Below, piece by piece: positions 33,001 through 41,040 of a DNA stretch of 48,934 nt. The position numbers and the translations under genes are program-made. Under the pieces are notes generated by a model. That model was not told where the DNA came from and did no database searches. It was given only the letters and a program-made list of their open reading frames with translations. The stretch comes from a virus. The stretch is from the IMG/VR virus record IMGVR_UViG_3300042691_026652, positions 1-48,934 of that record; one strand, written 5' to 3'. Each line of letters opens with the position of its first letter. Positions within the stretch are counted from its first letter, which is position 1.

Positions 33001-35388
33001 GAGCGCTTTAGTCTCGGGAGCCTCGCTGATGTTAGCTTGAGAGAATGCCAACTCCTGCTTGCGCAACTCACTCAACTGAGCGTTCAGTTCCTTAATCTTC
33101 TCGGTGTTTTCAAGAAGTTTGTCCCGAACCTCCTGCGCCTGCGCCGGCAACGCCGCAACGGCCGCTAATGACTCCTGCGCTTTCGCTTTCTCCTCGTCTG
33201 TTGCAGCAGCATCAACCCCGGCCTGCAGGGCAGCAACAGCTTCGGGCGTGGCGACCGTGGCAATGTTTTGCACCAATTCAGCAAGCTGAGCCTTTAGCTT
33301 CTCGGTTTCTTCCTTCAGCTTTTCCTGATCTTGCTCCAGCCTTGCCCTGCTCTGCATGAGTCCAGTCAGTGTCCCATGCGTCTGCATCTGCTCCTGAACA
33401 ACCTGCCTGAGTTCGCTTACGTTTGGAGAGTTCTCCCCAAATCTAACGACCTCAGACAATGGCTGCCCATGCTCGGTTGGAATCAGAAACTCGATGTACT
33501 TGCCAATCTCAATAGGCAGATCTTGCCCCTTGCCGTCCAAGACGAGTTGGTCGTAAGCACGCTCATCAACTCCTAGGTTGATTGCCTGCTGCCTTGGACT
33601 TTGCCCTACTGATTCCCAATACTGAGTCCACGCATCAATAGGAAAGTACACTGTGCTTACCGGGCCGCCCTCTGCTGCCATCTGCGCCTGCAGTGCTTGA
33701 AGGTTTGGAACCAACTGAGGAGTTTCAGTGTTTGCCACTCCATTCGCCAGTGCCTGAACGTGTTCGACTTGAGCTTGAGCGTAGGCCGCCGCATCAACCG
33801 CATTTCGATATGAGCTAACTATGGCAGGCGCATACGAGATTCCTCCAGTGATGGCAAAAGCAATCGCTTCGTCAATCCACTGCTCGGTATCAATGCCGGC
33901 TTTTTCCCATCCAAGAATAACTCGAGTCAACCCGCCAATCCGTTCTTCTGTCCACTCAGTCAGTGGCCCATCCCACCCAACATTCTGAAGACCCAACTCT
34001 TTCCGAAACTGCGAAAGCGTTTTCGTTGGGTTGAACTTCAGGTATCGGGCTGCAATCGCTGACATGAAGCCGGTGACTCCAACTGCTTCAAAGAGTTTCT
34101 CGTATCCCTTGCTAATCCTAAACCCAAGCATCTCCGTCCCGATTTCGATGTACTGCTCCCCATAAGACCGGGCGAGTGATTGAAGGAATGACTGCTCGGT
34201 CTCTTTGAATACAGCGTTCAGCTTTACCGCTTCCGCGTCAGCTTGCTCGTCCGTCAGTCCTTTGAACTGAGGAAGTTGCTTCCTGAATGTTTCAACAGCA
34301 ACGCGAGCAGCACCCCCGGTTGCTGTCATTGCAGCTACTCTCGTCGCTCCAGAAATTAAAGAAGACCCTGCTCGATAAGTTCCAGAGCGCATCATCTTCT
34401 TTGCAGCAGTTGCGCTAAACGACTTGGACAGGCTTTTGCGCAAACCAAGCATTGTGCCTTTGAACCCCGCTTTTGCTGCTGCGCTTGCAGCAGTTCCAAC
34501 CCCCATGGACGTCCCTATTTCTCCAGCAAACGCAGGCAACTGCATCAAGATGTCCGTGACCCTTGCGCCTCGACTAGACCCTCTTCTTACTTCGTTGTCC
34601 TGCTTCAGCAGGAAAGCCCAATCGTCAGTCGTCATTTTGCCGGCTTCAGCCCTATTGGCAATTTGCTTGAACCGAACAAGGCCTTCCGCATCCCCGGCCG
34701 AAGCCACATACGGAATCATTTTAGCTTTTTCAAAACTCTGCGAAATCGAATCAGTCCATCCTCGAGGGTCTGTTGGCAGTTCAACCCTTTGCTCTGTTGG
34801 AGCATTCATGGCTTTTGCCAACTCTCTCATTGATTCAGATTGAGACTTCTCATCTGCGTATAGCGTTTGACCGGAAAACGCCGCGCCAAACTGCTCAAAC
34901 CAACTCATGTTTTGGGCAGTAAATGCCCTCGAGCGCCTTCGCTGTATTTCGTCGCTAGGAGCGATATCGACCTCGTAGCCCTCTTGCCTGAGATAATCAA
35001 CAATCTGAGACCTCGTCTTTTTGTCAAAAAGCCCCTGCTCTTGTGGATCAAACTCCTTCAGAGTTCGCTCTACAGTCATCATCGACTCAATGTCGTTCTG
35101 CGAGATTTTGGCGTGATTAGGGTTTAAGAGGTATTCTGATGTCTTTGGGTAATTTTCAGCCAACGCACGGTAGTCTATTGCTGGCGCAAACTTTTTATCT
35201 TCAGGCGGAAGATTGCTGACTATCTCGGGAGGAACTGCCAGTCGTCTGGCAATGTTCATGTCCGTCGCATGCTGCTTTGGGTCCGTTGACGTGGCACTCG
35301 CCATCATCAACCGAAGTGCCGCTGCTTTTTTATCGCTAAATGCTTTCAGCGACGAATCATTTTCGCCAGCAGTATCAAATGGATCCAT
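24046..35388 (-). CDS. giant polyvalent ejection protein (3780 aa)
   Basis: A 3780-residue virion-type protein in one frame. It has coiled coils near residues 675-800, 1075-1200 and 1766-1860. From residue 2260 an ADP-ribosyltransferase-like segment appears (WHYSTELFDKF...GGLGWGLLFSDSKQMAELYG), as found in large polyvalent proteins. A zinc-metallopeptidase motif HEMMH is at 2489-2493. The C-terminal 900 residues follow the pattern typical of these proteins, with a hydrophobic segment near 3635-3655 (LLILNSLPVALTLLVNSLLG). It lies between a 671-residue internal protein and a fibre. I infer that it is packed in the virion and enters the host with the DNA. I see no Walker A or T7-type polymerase motifs. 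Confidence 0.85.
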   Translation of the reverse strand: MDPFDTAGENDSSLKAFSDKKAAALRLMMASATSTDPKQHATDMNIARRLAVPPEIVSNLPPEDKKFAPAIDYRALAENYPKTSEYLLNPNHAKISQNDIESMMTVERTLKEFDPQEQGLFDKKTRSQIVDYLRQEGYEVDIAPSDEIQRRRSRAFTAQNMSWFEQFGAAFSGQTLYADEKSQSESMRELAKAMNAPTEQRVELPTDPRGWTDSISQSFEKAKMIPYVASAGDAEGLVRFKQIANRAEAGKMTTDDWAFLLKQDNEVRRGSSRGARVTDILMQLPAFAGEIGTSMGVGTAASAAAKAGFKGTMLGLRKSLSKSFSATAAKKMMRSGTYRAGSSLISGATRVAAMTATGGAARVAVETFRKQLPQFKGLTDEQADAEAVKLNAVFKETEQSFLQSLARSYGEQYIEIGTEMLGFRISKGYEKLFEAVGVTGFMSAIAARYLKFNPTKTLSQFRKELGLQNVGWDGPLTEWTEERIGGLTRVILGWEKAGIDTEQWIDEAIAFAITGGISYAPAIVSSYRNAVDAAAYAQAQVEHVQALANGVANTETPQLVPNLQALQAQMAAEGGPVSTVYFPIDAWTQYWESVGQSPRQQAINLGVDERAYDQLVLDGKGQDLPIEIGKYIEFLIPTEHGQPLSEVVRFGENSPNVSELRQVVQEQMQTHGTLTGLMQSRARLEQDQEKLKEETEKLKAQLAELVQNIATVATPEAVAALQAGVDAAATDEEKAKAQESLAAVAALPAQAQEVRDKLLENTEKIKELNAQLSELRKQELAFSQANISEAPETKALADKIFEELQAAFAPINSTLTKTKQIKESTLRLNAAMSARMVATLADRAGISVPEFTERFALRFTGSGVVVPVGRSQLTQSRVSRYEVDYRRAIDANDMPAAQRIVDGVAAVAGIAGPLNPIAFNENGQIQTLAERFGVQAVRKYTSMEVKATYQGFTYSQEMMVGNNTGSVLAPMINAPLWVKMQFDSEVRTAYQEPGTGSDLLADAFGLTQAESTVAPSAYVNQSGSLEINPSGQLVLKPRASAEFEDDNWNAQIEGTREVLPNETIRSIVEDGLYPQIRAAREAVEKAKADVKAQPKDRKKEAKEALATLEASLAQLEESLNPAIKKGIKTLVKRNEIDSPKMREVRNAIAKASAELEQKRPEDKEAKKAIKAQIASLEQSLLELESSFKPKGTIIFLTRSSARLRAYALAHGIIQQQEAVSGHVAIPLSDNATDAEKQAAPGISVSYGRPLNEMEIQILFTEAKRILGANQASNIGYFPTPTGYKLVNFGVSQSLYLDWINRLHSLNLILPSQICFFNLNWDLGIYETNTRTAAGTSNFEEKLRQSGFWSEFVAVRDRIEPRLRSLTTLWKARADIAQSSGGISTDTAWQSALQQTGGTVNISRSPLAGTPVLTISSAQDISTLMAGFMQQNPNAKPEEIADAQAKLIRLDAYQAVENQEQAEGRVRADERKKRVELLAQVALSKIQGMDFLPEAIRLSMADISIGKAGEQQKMEGVMQFLIWAENQIGDAIGKSDPSTLTGQEKEKVADALYYFTLARLAAKQASGVDWYLAAVQASMAIVHNIHPELRNNRDLERLYKALIAVTSQGQRVEQNFVFADVVYRFYQQNGRLPDLVTFGGKSRGQIQNNLVKLQNLINSRGLAAAMDLLGERMQTKEVDALLSEVLPEVAAAGKKKNLVAGELGQTIVRGAMMLGPKIGSFFGNLQFLFDSVTMDLWFTRTIQRILGRPFGITVGDQKDNGTYTGLKGSLDRLLGAMRQKEKAAKAATAEQRKALSQALADARKASKDASEVKKKLTDEEKKKLKRAEYYAEYALAEIEWTNEDKAVVKELENFLKTPSANIGDRQTQIAPMLARTLAYSGEVHRRFGADGYVLKTEFNRAAKTIDEDLTKGQEAPTSGEYRNAVREIIDILRTRLKADGIDLENADLQAVLWYGEKDLYWMFGVADAAEGQDYAYSAAHLYAEKLMNNQRPHQQMVGHTSIPGDIARFSQKADASAEIESDDSIETVALQQRTKRTRDPILQQAAIDMQEGRLTPAEYQEIVRTRAPMGEFTEVPVPATNEEMAYGLGERPLRAGEPTLKRDLIIAPESIGRRIVESRLDIPAYDERGIWIVSLHDDTGPLREDFRKAGPILGYAAAVHLRGVQFRSSQKASLKIAAGAPKSTIATMRGENVTQSVDVTYQMAQQAMNDPEWVEVGFNPIRSSMFYRKDTGAPVTDAAEVLQVGGMVLAKNPVADDSVVRLYQLVWHYSTELFDKFTAHHSSDTGGLGWGLLFSDSKQMAELYGQLKAADKSAKDRRYIEYSVNIPETDQLLNIDGKFDDQSEHVKNAFLNAKLNASSRGIDQATEIIIRQFISGTITGRTLIDKLAGKDDVMYLNMAGISVEAAARQASMTLKAMGIPGRVATVKRNLKTSQEFLIWDDVAVAVANRIEDQGNFVKGQLTFYPKERGNPSRKFTIELFKSADVATIMHEMMHYYLEALGDLAASDSATDEVKAEMETVVKWWQRRPALIRKMAAQLADSGSIPSELYAAKLIRSMSDDEIVNALAHWRKKTAFHMYIGFAGHELLAENWEAYLREGKAPIQELQSMFQRFKKWIGDIYKTIASIGKFDDSDVSLSDDIVGFFDKVVATETEIKAAEEREQVEPMFASKPDKMPEAVWNEYSKFIGKASEKARELLGEEIMRSERALLRKQRAAYREQREKEVRAELEGRQDYIALYVLRTGRTPDGKELQPPLQAFKLDKASLQGIYWRSADKDKMKRLRELGVYSTENGVTPDQAAEIFGFASGEELLNTLLNIRPLADVVKERVKADVDAMFGSMLDNPEALAEAASEAVRNEFREDVIAIEMAELQRLIRADKKAMRRILNSAPRPLGVIAARIIAGTENQANAAISLLGSYKLLKQLAEQQAARMLGRMRLRDIRPGTYAAAAKRNAQAATRFAARGEYIQALSAKEAELANTALHRMAVEVRKNADKQADWLESRNKESAQAKLGLAGGSFQDQMNALLERFNFRPIPLVEVDRRVKLREWIESQKSQGYTVDVSQNILDEAYRKDFRDMTPGELKDVFDLAKQIYHLAKEALEIKVGEEKREFKEMIQILTATISGNRKPKPRPIGALNKSEKLAARIAGQFGSMRKLASLIRELDGFNEAGPMYWAFMDPINQAGNNEAALREDALLRLKKVFAVFTKQEMSEMATRRDIVVNGKSFSLSREDVLCMALNWGNESSRQRLVDGNNAWVQADVEAILATLSKRDWDFVQSVWDLIHSYWADISAKQRRVYGIAPEPVEPAMVTTAFGVYRGGYYPIEYRGLSSQFATDDDAAESMKAGSVSAATTKRGFLIERLDRVEREVRLGFDVIHRHLNAVIHDITHHEMLIQTGRILRDRNVAAAIETYYGQDTLYTINSLLKQIAIGDTHGTEHGSMLYKFLRNGTQISIMGYNLMTSMQQVFGLTQSVTRVGAIPLLKAAMRWLTSASKAENTVAWVHSKSTLMRLRAKTQDRELNEIYNTITPDARKEIQSTFYYLIIKGQQLADMPTWLAAYDNAINEGMSDDNAVTLADQAIIDTQGSGMIKDLALAQQGSAFQRLFTLFYSYAITTYNLNVETIKGIEVKGKGQIGRAMVDLLILNSLPVALTLLVNSLLGRYGEDEDLLKKLAKDQFAFLLNQSLFTREFIGILEQRGYEGPAGIRPIGDVYRLANAITSSVKNEEMSRTAWVELNRVAGVLFHYPAIQLQRTVEGAKALWEGNTRNPLVLLRGPTKEERE

Positions 35389-35390
35389 TG

Positions 35391-37406
35391 CTATTCAAAT
35401 CTGATGTTTGGCCTTGCCTTTTCCTGTGATCGCTTCCACAATCTGTAAGCTATTTCTTCAACCTTTTTTTCCGTTGGTTTTGGCTCATTGATAGAATCAG
35501 CATAGTCATAGATTTCAGCCAGAAAATCTGCGCCTATTTTTTCATACGGAATTCTAGCCTTTTTCTCAAACTCAGCAAGTTCTTGAGGCTTTAACTTTGC
35601 CAAGTCTCGAAATGAATGTCTTTCGTTTCTGAAAATTAAGTTTTCTTTCACTGCCTCGTCGATTGTCATTTTTGAACCAAATCGACGCATTTGCTGATAG
35701 TCAACAAGTTGCTGCTTTTTCTTTTGTTCCCCAAAATATGCTGGAGCGGTATTTAGCAGTTCTCTGAATAGCTTTGTTTCAAACTCTTTCCTTTTTTCAG
35801 CGTCGCCGGGATGCGACTGCTCTGCTAAATCCTTCGCTACTGTCCTTGTCGTATCCTCAAGCGACTTCAGCCATGGATCTGGCTTTTTTCGCTCAGCCTC
35901 AAACGATTGTTTTGCCCCGGTAACAACTGCCATTTCCTCGGCAGTTTTAGGCCAAAAATTGGAAACCTCTGCTTGCCTGTCTTTAAAGTCTTGCGCCGTG
36001 CTGTTGCTGTTCAAGTCCTTAATCTTTGGAGAAAGCCACTCAGCAATAATCCATTCGGCTGATGTTTTTTTGTCCGCATCAAACAACTCTTTAATGTTTG
36101 GAGTTGTAGACATTGCAATGTGGGGCCAATCTGCAATCACGTCTTTTACATGAGGAGGGATGCTATTGCTCTCCCATTGCGACTTTATAATTCCAAGCCT
36201 TTGTTTTGCTGCTTCAGTTGAAGGCGAATGTAACGATTGATCAATAGCTGCCAATCTCTGCTGTTGCTCAAAAGATAATTGGTCGTGCCTAAAATCACCT
36301 CTTACCTCTGCATAGCGTTTGCCATTAATTAGTTCTTTATATAAAGCATCTGCAATTGCGGATTGTTCTGTTCTCTGTTGTTGGAGATGGTTGTCTGCCA
36401 GAGATTCAATATGGCGAATTGCTTTTGCTCTGGCTTCAGCATTCTCATCTCCCGGCAACACCTTCCTTATTTCTTCTAACGCCGCCCTTTTCGCGGCTGC
36501 AGATACCTGTTCTGGAACAAGCGCCTGCTTACTGGAGTTAACTATATCTAACGTATTTTCCCATACTCTCTGCCCTACTCCTATGGAACCGTCTTTTTCT
36601 TTGTGCTCTTTGATTTGTCCCTGTGCCCACGCTTTTACAGGCGCAGAAAAAGCATTCGCCAATTTTGAGTCATCCATTAATGCCATGGCCTTTTCATAGC
36701 GCTTTAAACGAATCAGGCTTTTCAACGCTTCATCCGTTATTTTGCTCACCTCCTTATTTATTTCGAGTTCAATGGCCTCTGGTGCAGGCTTGGATGGCGC
36801 AGCATCGTATTTCTGCTTGATTGCGCCTGTTATCGCCTCAACAGTTTCCCTTATGCTTATTGGATCCACTGAGTCAGGCTCATTGGTAGCTTTCATGCCA
36901 ATGGCCCTATCGATTGTGAACAGGGCATTGTCTGAAACTGCTTCAGCTTTCTTTTGGCGTTCCTGAGCAATCCGAATTGCCATGGACGATTCAAAAGATG
37001 CTCGCATGGATTGAGTGGCCTGCATAAACCGAATTCGTTGATTCGGGTTTAAGCCCTCCGAAATGCCATTCAAATCGTTCTGAAACGACTGCGCCACTTT
37101 CGATGCGTTGGCAAACAACTGGTCCCCTTGCATCACGGAGATGCCTACCATCCCTCCGTCTTGCCCGTCAGAGTAGCGGTGCTTTGTGTCGGATTGGTAC
37201 GCTTTCGATACGGCATCCGTTAAAGCCAAGTTGTCGGCTTTCTCCTGTTCCTCGCGATAAATCTGCTGCAGTGTGCCTCCGACGTTTTGAAGCGCCCTTC
37301 CAATCCCTGCGCCAAACGCTTCCGGTGTTGCTGCGCTTGGATTAAGCATCGGTCCGGGCATTGCCCCCGGTTGTACCTGTGGTCCTGCTACTGGTGCTGT
37401 AGGCAT
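35391..37406 (-). CDS. internal virion protein, 671 aa
   Basis: I use the ATG at 37406 (MPTAPVAGPQVQPGAMPGPM); the open frame continues to 37568 but overlaps the previous gene. The N-terminus is Pro/Ala-rich. The remainder is almost entirely helical and charged (GTLQQIYREEQEKADNLALT, SKAYQSDTKHRY, QNDLNGISEGLNPNQRIRFM). This resembles the long helical internal proteins (T7 gp15 class) of podovirus cores that form an ejection conduit. It ends 2 bp before the giant protein, and the two probably work together. The DNA looks more A/T-rich than the flanks. Confidence 0.75.
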   Translation of the reverse strand: MPTAPVAGPQVQPGAMPGPMLNPSAATPEAFGAGIGRALQNVGGTLQQIYREEQEKADNLALTDAVSKAYQSDTKHRYSDGQDGGMVGISVMQGDQLFANASKVAQSFQNDLNGISEGLNPNQRIRFMQATQSMRASFESSMAIRIAQERQKKAEAVSDNALFTIDRAIGMKATNEPDSVDPISIRETVEAITGAIKQKYDAAPSKPAPEAIELEINKEVSKITDEALKSLIRLKRYEKAMALMDDSKLANAFSAPVKAWAQGQIKEHKEKDGSIGVGQRVWENTLDIVNSSKQALVPEQVSAAAKRAALEEIRKVLPGDENAEARAKAIRHIESLADNHLQQQRTEQSAIADALYKELINGKRYAEVRGDFRHDQLSFEQQQRLAAIDQSLHSPSTEAAKQRLGIIKSQWESNSIPPHVKDVIADWPHIAMSTTPNIKELFDADKKTSAEWIIAEWLSPKIKDLNSNSTAQDFKDRQAEVSNFWPKTAEEMAVVTGAKQSFEAERKKPDPWLKSLEDTTRTVAKDLAEQSHPGDAEKRKEFETKLFRELLNTAPAYFGEQKKKQQLVDYQQMRRFGSKMTIDEAVKENLIFRNERHSFRDLAKLKPQELAEFEKKARIPYEKIGADFLAEIYDYADSINEPKPTEKKVEEIAYRLWKRSQEKARPNIRFE

Positions 37407-37426
37407 TTGAATGTGATACTGGTGGC

Positions 37427-37915
37427 TTAACTCTTTTTCATCAGCGCCAATGTCTGGCCTGACTGCGCAATCCCGCTGATCCCGGCCGCTCCTGCCTGAG
37501 CGTAAGACGACATCATTCCAAGGCTGCCCTGAATAGATTGCGAGTTTGCCGACAAGCGGTATCCCCAAGCCTCCATTGCTGCGTTGTTGCGAACTCGGAG
37601 TGCGTCAACTTCCCCCCACTTTGCTGCGTCTTTCTGCATTTCCAGTGCAGTGCCGTCATCAAGCGCCACGTTCTGCGCTGCATAGGATACACGCTGCTTC
37701 CCGATTGTTTGCTGAGTGTTGTATCGAACAACCTGCTCTTGAATCTGGCCTTTCTCAAGCGAGTACTCTCCCTGCTTGCGCCCGATAAGCGCATTCAGTT
37801 CGTACATCTGCTGCTGCATTTTCCCCGCCTGAATGCTCGCGTAGGCAGAGAACCCGGCTCCAATCAGGCTTGCTCCAATTGACCCATACCCCGCTGCTGT
37901 TGATACATCTGGCAT
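37427..37915 (-). CDS. internal virion protein, T7 gp14-like
   Basis: A 162-residue protein. A glycine/alanine-rich hydrophobic start (YGSIGASLIGAGFSAYASIQ) is followed by a coiled coil (AGKMQQQMYELNALIGRKQG). RQRVSYAAQNVALDDGTALE-like text in the middle has the recurrent 'G...R...A..G...G.S' pattern of small podovirus internal core proteins. It sits between the tail tubular B gene and the 671-residue internal protein, the same order as gp12-gp14-gp15 in T7-like phages. Confidence 0.8.
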   Translation of the reverse strand: MPDVSTAAGYGSIGASLIGAGFSAYASIQAGKMQQQMYELNALIGRKQGEYSLEKGQIQEQVVRYNTQQTIGKQRVSYAAQNVALDDGTALEMQKDAAKWGEVDALRVRNNAAMEAWGYRLSANSQSIQGSLGMMSSYAQAGAAGISGIAQSGQTLALMKKS

Positions 37916-37918
37916 AGC

Positions 37919-40369
37919 TTATTGAGTGGACGTTGATAACCGTGGCACGATTGACAGAATTGAAAGTGGCAGTGGATCCCGTTGCTCGATTGCAATCTGT
38001 CCCTGCTTTTCCCATGTCGATGCCGTTGGGATCTCAATCATGCCTGTTTTTAGGTAAACCTCATCTCCCCATTTCTCTGTGGCACGCTGCTTGAACTCGG
38101 TGTAGTTCTTGCCGTCTCCAGATGCCCATATCCCACGCGACGACTCAACAAACACGCTGACCCTGTTGATGAGCTTCTTCTTGTCTGACAGGGTTTCCTG
38201 TTGAGTCAAATCCAGCGACAACGTCTTAATCCGAGAGACATACGGGATGCCAATGTGGATGAAAACTGCTGTGCGCTGCAGCGTCACAACACCAGTGGAA
38301 GACACTTCAAGGCCGGCCTGAACATTCCCGTCAGCTAGTGCCGAGACAGTTTTCCCGGCCAAGTGAGACAGTGTCGCTATAGTGTCCACCGCCCTGTACC
38401 AGTCGGTTGTTGTAAAAGGGTTAGGTTCTGGCTTGCCCGGAACAGGTCCACCCGGAACGGCAGGAGGCAATTCTCTTGCAAACGACGGAATGCAATTAAC
38501 GCTTGTGGCACTGTTCCATTGAATTACACGGTACGAAATCGTTCGCTCAAAAAACTCATCGTACACCTCAAACGCATTCCCTACGTCACTTGTTTGAAAT
38601 AAAGGGGCGCTTGAAGTTATCTCCACATTTGTCTGCAAGTCGTACAAATCCGACCTATCATAAGTTATGGAAATGGTTGACGTATTTGTCGCGCCATAAG
38701 GAGCGCCAATTCTGTTTGATCCGTTGTACGTGCCGGCGCAGTCCAGATAAATGGAGTTCAGTTTGATGTTCGCAAAATCGGCCGGCGGCCGGCGATACAT
38801 GCGTTCAAGAAAACGCTTTTGGACTCCGTTCACGTCGCGCCGAACAAGGACGTAAACAGCATCAACGTCATCCTCGGGAAGGCTTACAACGTCTTCAAAA
38901 AAACCGTCAGTGGTATGCCTGTGCCACGCCACAATTTCGTGCTCCTTGACGTAGGTCAACCCTAGCATAACCCCGTCATTCCGAATAACCCACGCCACTG
39001 AATGCGGGATTTGCTGGAAACTCCAGTTGTTAATCTGGTAGCCATCAAACAGGTGCGCTGCAAAAACAGTCAGGTCTCGACCTGTGTACCCGTCAACCTG
39101 AAGGTCGTACCGAAAGTCTCGTACAGAGTTCTTTCTGGCCTGCACGTACAGGATGTTGTTTGCGATGATAATCGGCTGAATCTCTGCTGCCCCTACATAT
39201 CCCTGCTGCCTCAGATTAATTGCCTGTGGACGTATCGCGCCGTCTTGGTCTCCAGCGGCAATCCATTCCCCGGAACTTGTAAGGATAACCAAACTGCCAA
39301 CCTCAACGACATGCCGAACCTCCGAAACCTCTCTGCCTTGAATCGTAAAGGTAATGCCATCGTCATCTTTGAATGGGCTGGAGCGAGTGAAGTTTTTGAT
39401 GGATCCAGAGCGAGACATCCACACCTTCTCAATGGCAGCGTCGGTCGAAGCGTAGATTTGACGCTGCTGATAAAACCCCACGCATCCCGGATAGTTTCCA
39501 GCGCTAAACATGGGGATGTTGATTGCCGGCGTGTCCGAATAGTCAGGAGATATATTTGAGTCCTCAAACTCAGTTCCCTTGCTGACTCCAATGTACCCAA
39601 ATGAGTTTTGTTTGGCGGTTGATTTGTAAATGTAATACTCGGCTGCCCCTGTGACTGAAGTCCAAGTAATCTTATTGTAACTCGTTCCGGTAGTGAGTTT
39701 TCCGTTCGCATTGCTTGACCCGTCGCTTGCGGCAATGCTTTCTTCATACGTTTCTGATGCAGCAGCGGTTACCAAGTAGCGAACATACTTTCCCTTACTG
39801 ATTTCGTCGGATGATGCGGCGCCTCCCGCACCAACGCTTCCCGATGAAACTGCAACTCCGGTGACAGGACTAACAGCAGGATTTGTCTGCTGATCATCCA
39901 ATGTGAAGGTGGTGAATCCGCCGACAAGACCTCTCTTAAGCACTTTTGGCGGATGACTCTTGTGGACAATGGTCAACTCGTTCCCTGACTGAACAAACTG
40001 CAGGCTAGAAAGTTGGCTCGAGGTGTATGTGGTATTCACAACCAAATTACCTCCGCCAGATTGGGCAAGCTGAAGTCCTTTGCGGAACACCTCGATTTTT
40101 AAATGACTGAACAGCAGGAGATACGTGTGCTCTGCATTATACACAAACTTCCACAGGCGCTGGTTGCTGTTGGTTGCTGTTACGAGGTTGTCGTTGGTTG
40201 TCTTCAGGTACTCAAACCCCGGCCGGTTGTAAACGCCGCCGTGCCGCATCACGATGAAGTTTTCGCACTCGGCAAGCCCAGATTGATACTTTGCCTGATC
40301 CGCTCGAGCGTACAGCGCTGGAGCTATCTCCCCGCCGGCAAATGATCGTTGGACAAATGACGTCGCCAT
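37919..40369 (-). CDS. tail tubular protein B-like (tail nozzle/stabilisation)
   Basis: An 816-residue protein. The opening, SFVQRSFAGGEIAPALYARA then DQAKYQSGLAECENFIVMRH followed by GGVYNRPGFEYL, is the signature of podovirus tail tubular B/stabilisation proteins (F-x-x-G-E-x-S/A-P...R-x-D...Y...G...N-F...G-G...R-P-G). This protein forms the distal tail nozzle that binds fibres. The centre is beta-rich (IYASTDAAIEKVWMSRSGSI, SSGEWIAAGD), as expected of its beta-propeller. It begins 2 bp after the tail tubular A gene ends. Confidence 0.92.
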   Translation of the reverse strand: MATSFVQRSFAGGEIAPALYARADQAKYQSGLAECENFIVMRHGGVYNRPGFEYLKTTNDNLVTATNSNQRLWKFVYNAEHTYLLLFSHLKIEVFRKGLQLAQSGGGNLVVNTTYTSSQLSSLQFVQSGNELTIVHKSHPPKVLKRGLVGGFTTFTLDDQQTNPAVSPVTGVAVSSGSVGAGGAASSDEISKGKYVRYLVTAAASETYEESIAASDGSSNANGKLTTGTSYNKITWTSVTGAAEYYIYKSTAKQNSFGYIGVSKGTEFEDSNISPDYSDTPAINIPMFSAGNYPGCVGFYQQRQIYASTDAAIEKVWMSRSGSIKNFTRSSPFKDDDGITFTIQGREVSEVRHVVEVGSLVILTSSGEWIAAGDQDGAIRPQAINLRQQGYVGAAEIQPIIIANNILYVQARKNSVRDFRYDLQVDGYTGRDLTVFAAHLFDGYQINNWSFQQIPHSVAWVIRNDGVMLGLTYVKEHEIVAWHRHTTDGFFEDVVSLPEDDVDAVYVLVRRDVNGVQKRFLERMYRRPPADFANIKLNSIYLDCAGTYNGSNRIGAPYGATNTSTISITYDRSDLYDLQTNVEITSSAPLFQTSDVGNAFEVYDEFFERTISYRVIQWNSATSVNCIPSFARELPPAVPGGPVPGKPEPNPFTTTDWYRAVDTIATLSHLAGKTVSALADGNVQAGLEVSSTGVVTLQRTAVFIHIGIPYVSRIKTLSLDLTQQETLSDKKKLINRVSVFVESSRGIWASGDGKNYTEFKQRATEKWGDEVYLKTGMIEIPTASTWEKQGQIAIEQRDPLPLSILSIVPRLSTSTQ

Positions 40370-40371
40370 GA

Positions 40372-41040
40372 CTAACCAACGCTAAATCCGCTTGGGAAAA
40401 TTGCCAAATCATTCGCTCCCCCAATCGTCGGAGTGAACCGAGAGTTTACAAACTCCGTATCGATATCGCGAATTGACTGTTCTTCGTTTGTGGCAATGCG
40501 CTTGGCCGCCTCCAAATCCATCACAAACCCCTGCATTGCCTGCTTCCTGAAGTTGTCTGCAGCGGACAGTGGCATGCATATCTCGGCGGCAATGTGCCAC
40601 GAAAGCGCACTCGCAAACATGGGGTCGAAAAGCGACGGGTCTGTTTCCCTGTACGTGATTTCGGCAACTGCGTTTTCCACGTCGGTAAAAATCAACTTAC
40701 CGTCAGAATCCCGGCCTATGGCATAGGGCGCGGCAACGGGTTCTCGACGTCCCATGGTCGTGACGATTCGACGGACAGCAAGCGCCGAGGTCGGATACCT
40801 GTACCTGTATGCCCAGTCGGTCTTCCAAGGGGTGGAGTCTTCGTCTGAGACCAACGCTAACTCAGAGTAGGCTTTTGCAAAAGGCCAATGGAAATCACGC
40901 AAAAACCGCTCGACGCTTTGGTCGTAAACGACTCGGCATGCGGCTGCCTCAACCGAGTTCTCTTCAATGCTGGTGATGAAGCTGCTGATCCCAATGCGGG
41001 ATAACGCAGTGTTGCAGATGTTGACTTTGTTGATTGGCAT
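40372..41040 (-). CDS. tail tubular protein A-like (gatekeeper)
   Basis: A 222-residue protein, MPINKVNICNTALSRIGISS, with CRVVYDQSVERFLRDFHWPF then AKAYSELALV, the pattern of podovirus tail tubular A (N-x-A-L-x-R-I/L-G...V-Y-x-x-x-x-x-x-x-L-x-x-x-x-W-x-F). It forms the ring between portal and nozzle. I use ATG 41040. The frame also offers ATG 41064 (adding MAREPSFF), but those codons are the right half and T-tract of a terminator hairpin. The GGGAG in the stem, 12 bases before the ATG, could be a Shine-Dalgarno sequence. Confidence 0.9.
   Translation of the reverse strand: MPINKVNICNTALSRIGISSFITSIEENSVEAAACRVVYDQSVERFLRDFHWPFAKAYSELALVSDEDSTPWKTDWAYRYRYPTSALAVRRIVTTMGRREPVAAPYAIGRDSDGKLIFTDVENAVAEITYRETDPSLFDPMFASALSWHIAAEICMPLSAADNFRKQAMQGFVMDLEAAKRIATNEEQSIRDIDTEFVNSRFTPTIGGANDLAIFPSGFSVG

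Noticed and set aside
24046-35388. Giant protein as an N4-type virion RNA polymerase
   Set aside because: The size is similar, but I found no T7/N4 polymerase motifs (K-x7-YG, conserved HD context). The HEMMH and ART-like segments and the C-terminal pattern fit large polyvalent proteins instead.
37407-37568. Upstream extension of the 671-residue internal protein
   Set aside because: It overlaps the coding sequence of the previous gene and has a composition unlike the rest of the protein.
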